From Clostridia bacterium (GTDB taxonomy: Bacteria; Bacillota; Clostridia; Christensenellales; UBA1242), in contig JALOBO010000097.1 of NCBI GenBank assembly GCA_023228225.1, positions 1 to 5,761 of the forward strand: a DNA stretch of 5,761 nucleotides. Reading direction: 5' to 3'. The notes beneath the pieces are model-generated. The model worked only from the letters and a program-made list of their open reading frames with translations. It searched no databases and was not told the origin of the DNA. Positions 1 through 4,876 of the stretch are shown piece after piece. The translations under genes and the position numbers were made by a program. The stretch's first letter is position 1; every line of letters starts with the position of its first letter.

Positions 1-130
1 GCTCATCTATCCACTTGTAACCACAAGATTTGGAACAGATGATTACACTTTCATCTTCAAAATCAAGAAAGATGTATTCATCATCTAATGTTACTTCCTT
101 GCCACATATATCACAACAATATTGAATCAT
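1..130 (-). CDS. Small zinc-finger-like protein, C-terminus cut by window edge
   Basis: The first 43 residues are visible; the gene runs off the left edge of the window without a stop. The ATG at 130 is preceded by GGAG with a 9-base spacer, which supports this start. The protein has two cysteine pairs: C5/C6 and C9 near the start (CCDICGK) and C32 and C36 (ICSKSC), separated by an acidic stretch. The C-x2-C ... C-x3-C arrangement is typical of a small four-cysteine zinc-binding fold, and many short phage proteins have one. Zinc binding is inferred from the cysteine spacing. Its role (nucleic acid or protein binding) cannot be told, and the family is not recognised. It is the last visible gene of the leftward series, 32 bases after the 47-residue gene. 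Confidence 0.75.
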   Translation of the reverse strand, partial: MIQYCCDICGKEVTLDDEYIFLDFEDESVIICSKSCGYKWIDE

Positions 131-162
131 AAGATAAATCTCCACGTGATAACATCTATATA

Positions 163-306
163 TTACTCATCTATTCCATCACTTCGTATACAGTAATTCA
201 TGTGATTGTAAACATCTGTTACATCTACGCCATACTTAACTGCCACACTTTTAACCTCGAATGCAAGATTCCAGATATCAATGTTATATGCTCCCATTTT
301 AGACAT
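163..306 (-). CDS. Hypothetical 47-residue phage protein
   Basis: This short ORF of 47 residues begins MSKMGAYNIDIW and ends SDGIDE. The ATG at 306 follows an SD-like GAGGTAA about 8 bases upstream; a second ATG at codon 4 has no better site. The protein is compact, with no cysteine cluster, membrane segment or repeat. The central stretch from FEVKSVAVKYGV to VYNHMNYC looks like one or two amphipathic helices, so a small helical protein is likely. I do not recognise the family. It lies between the BC1881-like gene (55 bases upstream) and the zinc-finger-like gene. Three copies of a short repeat occupy its leader, the last abutting the SD. Confidence rests on SD, spacing and the shared gene direction. 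Confidence 0.65.
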   Translation of the reverse strand: MSKMGAYNIDIWNLAFEVKSVAVKYGVDVTDVYNHMNYCIRSDGIDE

Positions 307-318
307 AATATATTACCT

Positions 319-350
319 CGTTTAATCGTTTAATGTATCCATCGTTTAAT
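319..350. repeat. Three CGTTTAAT direct repeats in a gene leader
   Basis: CGTTTAAT occurs at 319-326, 327-334 and 343-350. The second and third copies are each followed by a similar tail (GTATCCATC; CATTCTATCCATC). In the direction of transcription the unit reads ATTAAACG, and the copy nearest the gene runs straight into the GAGG of the SD site for the 47-residue gene. It may be an operator, a translational control site, or simply duplicated leader sequence. Confidence 0.6.
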
Positions 351-361
351 CATTCTATCCA

Positions 362-508
362 TCAGTCGTAAACTATCAATACCCGCGCTGGACCTTCAAT
401 GGACTTTAATACTACTTCATCTACGTTAATCCAATCATGTTCAACACCTTTCCGTTCACTAACTGCATCAACTAAATCACTTGTTGATATATTATCCAAA
501 TTAATCAT
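362..508 (-). CDS. BC1881-like small phage protein
   Basis: This 48-residue ORF is too short for most ORF cut-offs. It starts at the ATG at 508 and overlaps the last 8 bases of the upstream 62-residue gene, so translation is probably coupled. GAGG lies 12 bases upstream of the ATG. The N-terminal part (STSDLVDAVSERKGVE) and the C-terminal part (SIEGPARVLIVYD) match my memory of the BC1881 family of small Bacillota phage proteins: a short helix ending in KREGVE-like residues, then a strand with GPA followed by hydrophobic residues and D. The function of that family is unknown to me. The assignment is from memory of the pattern, not a search, but the gene itself is well supported by its overlap and position. 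Confidence 0.7.
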   Translation of the reverse strand: MINLDNISTSDLVDAVSERKGVEHDWINVDEVVLKSIEGPARVLIVYD

Positions 509-689
509 GATGTACCACGTCCTCTATCTCTACATCTAACGATATATCCACCTTGCTACTTCCATTAACATCCTCATCGGTATTTACAAATCGAATGTAT
601 TCATCAATGATACCATGGATAGTTTTCTTACGATTCTGCTTATGCCAGTTGTGTTTATAATCTCTTGCTTTCTGTGGATCTTTATACAT
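501..689 (-). CDS. Basic N-terminus, acidic C-terminus small phage protein
   Basis: This is a 62-residue protein. The ATG at 689 follows AAAGGAG with a 7-base spacer, a near-ideal SD. The first ~22 residues (MYKDPQKARDYKHNWHKQNR and on) are strongly basic and probably helical, and could contact nucleic acid. The last ~25 residues are acidic (DISLDVEIEDVVHHD). Short phage proteins opening with MYKDP- or MYKNP-like basic helices are common, but I know of no established function. The stop overlaps the start of the BC1881-like gene. An imperfect inverted repeat (GTTATAG at 704-710 with CTATATAAC at 720-728) lies just upstream of the SD and might affect its exposure. Confidence 0.72.
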   Translation of the reverse strand: MYKDPQKARDYKHNWHKQNRKKTIHGIIDEYIRFVNTDEDVNGSSKVDISLDVEIEDVVHHD

Positions 690-734
690 TGTAGAACTCC
701 TTTGTTATAGATTACATTTCTATATAACAACGTT

Positions 735-1196
735 TCATAATACCTTCCCATCATTCCAGATTGATCGTCGTATTGCGATGGGCTTTAACCCTACTTTGTA
801 TCCATCGTCGTACATGATCACCTTCGCTTTTACGTGAATTGGATTCTCTTTTTCGATTGTGTGGAGAAACTTTGACATATCTGGAGTAATTTTCATCCAT
901 GCATGATCACTTATTAACTCATGTGAAATTGGATCTCGAACATTCTTTACACACACTACATGCTTTCCATTTGGTTCAGTTGACATATGCGAGTATAACA
1001 CATCAAAGTCCACTGTCATACCCACATATGGAAGCAATCTTTCACGTTTGATACCTACACGAACATCACCAACATCATTTTCACCATTAACTATGTATGT
1101 CGCACGCCGTACATCAAAAGGTAATTTTTGAAATTTAGATGGTTTGTAATATTTTGTGATAGAACGCTCCTTTTGTATCTTATGTTTTCTTGGCAT
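735..1196 (-). CDS. Conserved-looking 153-residue protein, possible OB-like fold
   Basis: The N-terminus is basic (MPRKHKIQKERSITKYYK, residues 1-18). A predicted strand-rich body follows (residues ~30-145), with strands such as VGMTVDFDVLYS and IHVKAKVIMYDDGYKVGL. Residues 96-100 read SDHAW. A D-H-x-W segment followed by a short helix and then a strand ending near GYK is a pattern I associate with uncharacterised beta-rich proteins of Bacillota phages and conjugative elements. I infer an OB-like, perhaps nucleic-acid-binding fold, with low certainty. The ATG at 1196 has only a weak SD (GTGGGTAG), and that SD lies inside a duplicated 16-base leader unit. It could equally be a structural or replication accessory protein. 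Confidence 0.78.
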   Translation of the reverse strand: MPRKHKIQKERSITKYYKPSKFQKLPFDVRRATYIVNGENDVGDVRVGIKRERLLPYVGMTVDFDVLYSHMSTEPNGKHVVCVKNVRDPISHELISDHAWMKITPDMSKFLHTIEKENPIHVKAKVIMYDDGYKVGLKPIAIRRSIWNDGKVL

Positions 1197-1201
1197 GATG
1201 C

Positions 1202-1238
1202 ACTACCCACGTTAATAAATATACTACCCACTTTAATA
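1202..1238. repeat. Duplicated 16-base leader unit carrying the SD
   Basis: Two copies, ACTACCCACGTTAATA (1202-1217) and ACTACCCACTTTAATA (1223-1238), differ at one base and start 21 bases apart. In the direction of transcription each contains GTGGGTAGT. The promoter-distal copy supplies the ribosome-binding site of the 153-residue gene. The pair fills nearly all of the gap between that gene and the stop of the 176-residue gene. It could be a control site for translation or a local duplication. Confidence 0.65.
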
Positions 1239-1242
1239 GACT

Positions 1243-1773
1243 TTAATCTTCTTCAGTTGATATATCCACCGGATATGTAATTGTAGGTTCACTACGTTTA
1301 TTCGCCGTGATACCCTCGTTAATTGCATCACGCTCTTCATCGCTAAAGATAGATAACTTACTTGGTGATTCTCGTGTGATAAGATGTCCACTATTAATAG
1401 TTGGAGTCTTATACTTTGATGCTGTAGCCTTCATATGTACACGTCTGAAGTAATCATCTCCCATCTCAACATATATCTTATGCTTTGGTGGTAATGATAA
1501 CTCTGGTGTAACTGACTGTGCTTTCTCTTGTACACGATTACACTTCATCAACGTGCATTGTGCTAAACTACATTTAACACCGACAATGTATTGACATTCA
1601 GTGTTTTTATATACATTAAGAACTTCCTCGCGTTGCTTTGGTTTCTGTGGCGTAATAACACGCTTCGTATAAGGCGTGATCTTCATAACATCATTCGAAA
1701 AATATCTGGACGATACTTTACTATCAGATACTTTAACTTTAGATTTATCAACAACTTTATCAACATTACTCAT
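1243..1773 (-). CDS. Hypothetical 176-residue protein with cysteine cluster
   Basis: The start is well fixed: AAGGAG lies 7 bases before the ATG at 1773. The N-terminus (residues 1-50) is rich in Lys, Ser and Val and looks disordered. Residues 60-78 hold four cysteines, C60, C68, C73 and C78 (spacing x7, x4, x4), a possible metal site. After that comes a more folded stretch (KHKIYVEMGDDYFRRVHMKA, about residues 98-117), then a hydrophilic tail with FSDEERDAINEG and an acidic end (STEED). No membrane segment or known catalytic motif is visible. I do not recognise the family. A 109-base gap without any credible small ORF separates it from the upstream 72-residue gene; I see no convincing terminator there. 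Confidence 0.75.
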   Translation of the reverse strand: MSNVDKVVDKSKVKVSDSKVSSRYFSNDVMKITPYTKRVITPQKPKQREEVLNVYKNTECQYIVGVKCSLAQCTLMKCNRVQEKAQSVTPELSLPPKHKIYVEMGDDYFRRVHMKATASKYKTPTINSGHLITRESPSKLSIFSDEERDAINEGITANKRSEPTITYPVDISTEED

Positions 1774-1882
1774 GATAATACTCCTTGTTCAATTGTTACA
1801 CTTTACATTACAATAGATCTGGAAAATAAATAAAGGTATGCTGTATTATTACATCATGAATCTCACCATATACACATCACCA

Positions 1883-2101
1883 TTACTCATCAAAATCATC
1901 AAATGGATCTGTGTCCATTTGAAGTGTAGGTGTGTCGCGTTGAGTTCTATATTCTATGTCACGACGACTACCTACAATATAACTACCCCCATCACTTGGG
2001 GTATTTGTCATCACCAAATGGTAATATACCACCATCCAATCTACAGGATTATTTGACGACACACAAAGCACATCAGGGAGTGAGTATATACCTTGATACA
2101 T
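1883..2101 (-). CDS. Hypothetical 72-residue protein with acidic-aromatic tail
   Basis: The ATG at 2101 follows the stop of the membrane-protein gene with no base between (TAA then ATG). GGAG sits 6 bases upstream of the start, inside the upstream coding sequence, so translation is almost certainly coupled. The first ~35 residues are hydrophobic-aromatic (PVDWMVVYYHLVM), probably strands of a small domain. The second half is polar and ends in MDTDPFDDFDE. Such acidic tails with Phe resemble, but do not match, the protein-docking tip of single-stranded DNA binding proteins (DDDxPF). With no OB core of normal length, SSB itself is unlikely. A plus-strand frame overlaps it but lacks an SD and runs against all neighbours, so the minus frame is preferred. 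Confidence 0.7.
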   Translation of the reverse strand: MYQGIYSLPDVLCVSSNNPVDWMVVYYHLVMTNTPSDGGSYIVGSRRDIEYRTQRDTPTLQMDTDPFDDFDE

Positions 2102-2434
2102 TTATTTCTCCACATGATCAATTACATTTGTGATGTAATATTTATTTGCTATTTGAACTAAATAGCGCTCATCCTCACGTAATTCATTATACGTATTTAT
2201 ATTTGGTATAGCGTAATACTCCTCTGATCGTAATTCATAGAGGTAGCCCGCATCATCCTCAATTAAAAATATGTAATCACATTTAAACATCTTATGTGAT
2301 ACGTTAATGTATTTAGTATTTGCATCTGTTGAAATTTGATATGCTGTAGATGATACTACCAACACTAGCATTAATCCACAAATGAGAGTTATAAACATTC
2401 CAACATTAAAAAACTCTATTATATTACGCTTCAT
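2102..2434 (-). CDS. Small membrane-anchored protein
   Basis: This 110-residue protein is read from the ATG at 2434. A GTG one codon earlier is also possible, but AGGTGA upstream is better spaced for the ATG. A short N-terminus (MKRNIIEFFNVG) is followed by one hydrophobic segment of about 20 residues (MFITLICGLMLVLVVSSTAY, residues ~12-31), which fits a membrane anchor with the C-terminal domain outside. The remainder (YIFLIEDDAGYLYEL, YYAIPNI, RYLVQIANKYYITNVI) looks like a small beta-rich domain. No lipobox cysteine or catalytic motif is evident. The start overlaps the last 11 bases of the RuvB-like gene, and the stop abuts the next gene, so all three form one translational unit. The family is not recognised. 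Confidence 0.8.
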   Translation of the reverse strand: MKRNIIEFFNVGMFITLICGLMLVLVVSSTAYQISTDANTKYINVSHKMFKCDYIFLIEDDAGYLYELRSEEYYAIPNINTYNELREDERYLVQIANKYYITNVIDHVEK

Positions 2435-3362
2435 CACTTGTCACCTCAACTACATAATCAAGTCCTGCTTCTGTAAGTGTCCTGCCCTGTCCTGTTTTTA
2501 ATAACAATCCACTTGAGATAAGAAATGGTTCGTGTTGCGTTGCAAGAATCTTTTCGTTTTGTCCAACAACTGAAGCAAGTGTCTCAATACCAGTTGGCAT
2601 ACATAAAAAGGTTTCATACAACGTTACAAGTATACGACGATCAGTGTCATTCAAACCTAACCTATCAATACCAATCAAATCTAATCCACATTGCACATCA
2701 GACTCTTCTACCTGCATAATATCCTTTGCAATTGCATAGTCGAGGATTGTATCTACGTAGTTAATCGCCACACGAGGAACACCCCTACACACCTTTGACA
2801 ATGCTGTTACCGCATCATCAGTAAAGGTAATGCCTCGATCATTAAATGTATTCAATTTAATTATCTTACTTATATCTTCATTTGTATATAAATTTAAATG
2901 AACTTTAACTTTGAATCTATCCACCAATGGAGTAGGTAAACACTCCGGCATATTTGTAGCGCCTATAATGGTAATAGGTTTCAACTTGTAATTCATAGTA
3001 TTGTTTCCTATTCGCATGGTGAGGAATCCATCCTCCATAACCGAATAAAGCATCTCAAATACATTCTTCGGTAATGAATGTATCTCATCGATGAAAAGAA
3101 TCTCATGTGTTTTCATCTTCATAAGTTTATTAACTAACATCATGTCCTTTGTAATCGTTGGCCCCATGATAGTATGCATCTTAACATCCATCTCATGTCC
3201 AATTATATTACTTAACGTGGTTTTTCCTGTACCGGCTCCCCCCACGATTAATGAATGTGGACACGATATGTCCTGTTTCTTTGCTGAATCAATCGAAATC
3301 TTAATTAAATTTTTAATACTGTCACTCGCAATGAATGACTCTAATGTATAAGGTCTAGCCAT
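2424..3362 (-). CDS. ruvB-like: RuvB-type Holliday-junction branch-migration AAA+ ATPase
   Basis: This 312-residue protein aligns along its full length with RuvB, the ring ATPase that drives branch migration of Holliday junctions with RuvA. Visible motifs are: Walker A GGAGTGKT (41-48), Walker B LFIDE (89-93) followed by IHSL, sensor 1 GATN (134-137), arginine finger R149 in PLVDRF, and sensor 2 in RGVPR (R197). A C-terminal winged-helix domain starts near GLNDTDRR (236-243) and contains EPFLISSGLLLKTGQGR, equivalent to RuvB's EPYLIQQGFLQRTPRGR. Odd points: bacterial RuvB has LRDRF where this has LVDRF, and the beta-hairpin that contacts RuvA (around 116-130) is about four residues shorter. 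The ATG at 3362 is chosen over a GTG at 3371, because AAGG at 3374-3377 (extended match to AAGGAGGTGATC) would be too close to the GTG. It may act with host RuvA or in replication; neither RuvA nor RuvC is seen here. Confidence 0.93.
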   Translation of the reverse strand: MARPYTLESFIASDSIKNLIKISIDSAKKQDISCPHSLIVGGAGTGKTTLSNIIGHEMDVKMHTIMGPTITKDMMLVNKLMKMKTHEILFIDEIHSLPKNVFEMLYSVMEDGFLTMRIGNNTMNYKLKPITIIGATNMPECLPTPLVDRFKVKVHLNLYTNEDISKIIKLNTFNDRGITFTDDAVTALSKVCRGVPRVAINYVDTILDYAIAKDIMQVEESDVQCGLDLIGIDRLGLNDTDRRILVTLYETFLCMPTGIETLASVVGQNEKILATQHEPFLISSGLLLKTGQGRTLTEAGLDYVVEVTSDEA

Positions 3363-3409
3363 TTTGTTCACAACCTTGAATTAACTTTATATACTTAAAC
3401 GTTCTATAG

Positions 3410-3495
3410 GTAGAGTGCCGCAAGCACAACATGTAGAATGAAGTAGAAGAAATCTTTCTACTTCCTTTTCGTGTTATGAGGTTTTTGGCATACTC
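3410..3495 (-). ncRNA. Structured element A (candidate RNA), in RuvB-like gene leader
   Basis: Read on the minus strand this 86-base stretch folds into a stacked stem-loop. The closing stem is GAG/CTC plus TGCC/GGCA (3493-3495, 3487-3490 with 3413-3419). An internal loop contains AAAAACCT on one side and CTTGC on the other. The second stem is CATAACA with TGTTGTG (one G-U pair). The apical hairpin is GAAGTAGAA/TTCTACTTC with a 7-base loop (3440-3464). The ends and internal loops are nearly identical to element B at 5131-5226, while the arms differ but still pair. It ends 47 bases before the RuvB-like ATG, so it could be a cis-acting leader or a separate small RNA. A DNA hairpin role is the alternative. 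The RNA class is not recognised. Confidence 0.5.
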
Positions 3496-3520
3496 CACTC
3501 TTTTGTTCAATTGGTGACAT

Positions 3521-3600
3521 CACGTTGTGTTTAATTAAAACACGTTGTTTAACTGGCACGTATTGTTTAAACGTGTCACATTGTTCTGTTTAACGGTTAC
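3521..3600. repeat. Four-unit CACGTTGTTTAA-like array
   Basis: Units begin at 3521 (CACGTTGTGTTTAATT), 3541 (CACGTTGTTTAACTGG), 3557 (CACGTATTGTTTAAACGTG) and 3577 (CACATTGTTCTGTTTAACGG), spaced 20, 16 and 20 bases. The shared core is CAC[GA]T followed within a few bases by TTGTTTAA or GTTTAA. The array fills the gap between the 211-residue gene and element A. A T-rich minus-strand tract without a hairpin (3604-3624) precedes it. Repeats of this size and spacing suit a protein-binding array such as an operator cluster or replication iterons. A related single unit lies at 5458-5476. Confidence 0.55.
3534..3542 (-). promoter_or_regulatory. Weak extended -10 promoter candidate before element A
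   Basis: On the minus strand the sequence reads TGTTTTAAT, i.e. the TGn extension plus TTTAAT (five of six matches to TATAAT). A start near 3527 would lie about 32 bases before element A and the RuvB-like cluster. No good -35 hexamer is present, so this is tentative. Confidence 0.25.
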
Positions 3601-3627
3601 AGATTAAAAAAAGTTAAAAATATATGT

Positions 3628-4263
3628 CTATGCCACGATGATAGGTGCCACTTTACGTGAGGTGCGTTGCCTAGTTGATTTAGTATTTTGCGTAACCTTC
3701 TTTGCTTGTGACACATCAACCTTCATAGTAATTTCCTGTGGTATCTGCGTGGTAATTGTCTCACGAGTTATGTGAGAATCGCTCACTGGAATAGGAGCAG
3801 GTCTTGGTGGTGGCACGTCCTCATCAACGTGAGCAGTAGATTGTGTCACTTGTGTAATCTGATATGATATTTGGACCACGTGTTTGTCCATCTCCTCATC
3901 ACTCACAGTACCTCGCCATTTAATAACATCATCAGCAGTTGGACAGGCTCGTCGAATGGTTCGCACCTCAACAATCTCAAACACAGGATAGTGCCGTACA
4001 GATGCCACATTTTGTTTCACTGGAGCCACCATGTTAACATTTACGCTATCCATTGTATTGTCACCACCTTTGTTATCACCATCTATGTGGGTATCTGGCC
4101 TGCGAACTATCTCTGCGATCCTGTCGATATTTTTAAGGATACTACCTTCCTGCACGAATTTTGGTTTCTCGTTTTTGTTTTTGTCACTCATGGCTTCGTA
4201 CTTGGCTAACACATCCTTCCAAGAACCCTTGTATAAATCTCTGGTCATATATTGTTTCGTCAT
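3628..4263 (-). CDS. Hypothetical 211-residue protein, proline-rich linker and basic tail
   Basis: The ATG at 4263 follows AAGGGGTGA, a near-perfect SD, with good spacing. The N-terminus (residues 1-55, GSWKDVLAKYEAMSDK ... NIDRIAEIVRRP) looks helical. A Gly/Asp/Asn-rich linker follows (56-75). The middle (90-140: HYPVFEIVEVRTIRRACPTA, DDVIKWRG, QISYQITQVTQ) could be a small folded domain. A proline-rich hinge (VPPPRPAPIP, 150-159) leads to a Thr-rich region and a strongly basic end (KKVTQNTKSTRQRTSRK, 188-204), possibly contacting nucleic acid. I do not recognise the protein. Its own promoter candidate and a leader hairpin lie upstream, and a long repeat-bearing gap lies downstream, so it may be a single-gene transcript. 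Confidence 0.75.
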   Translation of the reverse strand: MTKQYMTRDLYKGSWKDVLAKYEAMSDKNKNEKPKFVQEGSILKNIDRIAEIVRRPDTHIDGDNKGGDNTMDSVNVNMVAPVKQNVASVRHYPVFEIVEVRTIRRACPTADDVIKWRGTVSDEEMDKHVVQISYQITQVTQSTAHVDEDVPPPRPAPIPVSDSHITRETITTQIPQEITMKVDVSQAKKVTQNTKSTRQRTSRKVAPIIVA

Positions 4264-4286
4264 GTTTGTTCACCCCTTGGGTAGTT

Positions 4287-4315
4287 GTTACATTGTTTCA
4301 CTCACACTTTGTAAC
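4287..4315 (-). promoter_or_regulatory. Leader inverted repeat before the 211-residue gene
   Basis: GTTACA (4287-4292) and TGTAAC (4310-4315) form a 6-base-pair stem with a 17-base loop. It lies between the promoter candidate at 4341-4349 and the SD at about 4271-4279, so in RNA it would sit just upstream of the ribosome-binding site. It could affect initiation, or be a protein-binding dyad in DNA. Confidence 0.3.
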
Positions 4316-4340
4316 GTCATTTGTTCAAAAGTCTATTCAA

Positions 4341-4349
4341 GTTATATCA
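4341..4349 (-). promoter_or_regulatory. Extended -10 promoter candidate for the 211-residue gene
   Basis: On the minus strand the sequence is TGATATAAC: a TGn extension plus TATAAC, five of six matches to the sigma-A -10 consensus. The -35 region is poor, which extended -10 promoters can tolerate. Transcription would start near 4334, giving a leader of about 70 bases that includes the inverted repeat at 4287-4315. Confidence 0.4.
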
Positions 4350-4521
4350 CGTTAATTGTGTTAGTAATACAACCACATTACATTCTTACCACACTATTCA
4401 TCCTTTCACCCCCACAAACGACACGCCAATGTTTATCACACGTGCCCTTGCATAACTAATAGTATAGGCCCTGACTTAATAATCCTTACGCCGAAAGTAT
4501 TAAATAGTAGAAGTTTGATTG
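4350..4521. other. Non-coding stretch upstream of the promoter candidate
   Basis: Together with the leader, 4264-4521 is 258 bases without a credible gene. Minus-strand frames here give only peptides of about 10 residues or fewer, and the plus-strand frames that cross it have no SD and oppose all neighbours. Apart from a small dyad ACTA-T-TAGT near 4460-4470, I see no repeat, tRNA or terminator with a clear stem and T-run. Confidence 0.4.
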
Positions 4522-4752
4522 TTAATAATTGCAGTCCACATCACGCTCTATATTATCATCGGAGTTCGACTTGCGTTTAATCATGTCATTCAACGTTGCA
4601 AACACCATATGTAAATCCATTTCATCGCGTTCATTTAGATATTGTTTATCAAATAAACTCACTATTATCTCATTAATGTTAACGAGAACCTTTAGCGTTG
4701 GATCACTAGTTCCAATCATAATAATATCATCTACGTTGACAAGCATAAACAT
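4522..4752 (-). CDS. Hypothetical 76-residue protein, no visible SD
   Basis: The reading frame starts at the ATG at 4752 (MFMLVNVDDIIMIG), with further in-frame ATGs at codons 3 and 12. None has a recognisable SD, which is unusual in this window, where most genes have clear ones. The protein has a hydrophobic, strand-like first half (LVNVDDIIMIG, LKVLVNINEIIVSLF) and a charged second half (LNERDEMDLHMVFATLNDMIKRK) ending in an acidic tail. A GTTTAAAC palindrome lies 4 bases upstream of the ATG. Without that ATG the frame is open upstream for eight more codons to a TAA. It may be translated without a leader, start at a rare codon, or be a decayed gene. Family not recognised. Confidence 0.5.
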   Translation of the reverse strand: MFMLVNVDDIIMIGTSDPTLKVLVNINEIIVSLFDKQYLNERDEMDLHMVFATLNDMIKRKSNSDDNIERDVDCNY

Positions 4753-4846
4753 ATCGTTTAAACCAATTAAATCGCTTTAATGCACGGCGCTCACCAAAAG
4801 GTACATACCATACATTTAATAAAAGAGTGTAGTTAATTTAAATATG

Positions 4847-4858
4847 TTAACTGGTTAA
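4847..4858. repeat. TTAAC-TG-GTTAA inverted repeat
   Basis: This perfect 5-base dyad with a 2-base centre lies in the 124-base gap between the coiled-coil gene and the 76-residue ORF. It resembles the GTTTAACTGG and GTTTAACGGTTA sequences inside the array at 3521-3600, so the same protein might bind both. On this evidence alone it could be chance. Confidence 0.3.
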
Positions 4859-4876
4859 GTAGTTCACTCGTGGTAA

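Noticed and set aside
1774..1882. A hidden small gene in the 109-base gap
   Set aside because: Minus-strand ATGs here reach a stop within about seven codons, and no SD is present apart from the one serving the 176-residue gene.
3091..3351. Plus-strand 86-codon frame across the RuvB-like gene, and similar plus frames at 1591, 1838, 1930, 2525, 3871, 4031, 4161 and 4529
   Set aside because: They lie opposite well-supported minus-strand genes (the 4031 and 4161 frames run on into non-coding sequence), I saw no good SD for them, and none gives a recognisable protein.
3356..3432. A 25-codon minus-strand frame starting inside element A and ending just past the RuvB-like ATG, as a leader peptide
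   Set aside because: It has no SD, its ATG lies within the conserved stem region, and the equivalent position in element B does not keep an open frame of that kind.
3440..3464. The strong hairpin GAAGTAGAA/TTCTACTTC as a rho-independent terminator
   Set aside because: On the minus strand, the direction of the genes, no T-run follows it. On the plus strand only CTTTTC follows. It fits better as the apical stem of element A.
3604..3624. T-rich minus-strand tract after the 211-residue gene as a terminator
   Set aside because: No GC-containing stem precedes the T-tracts, so an intrinsic terminator cannot be supported.
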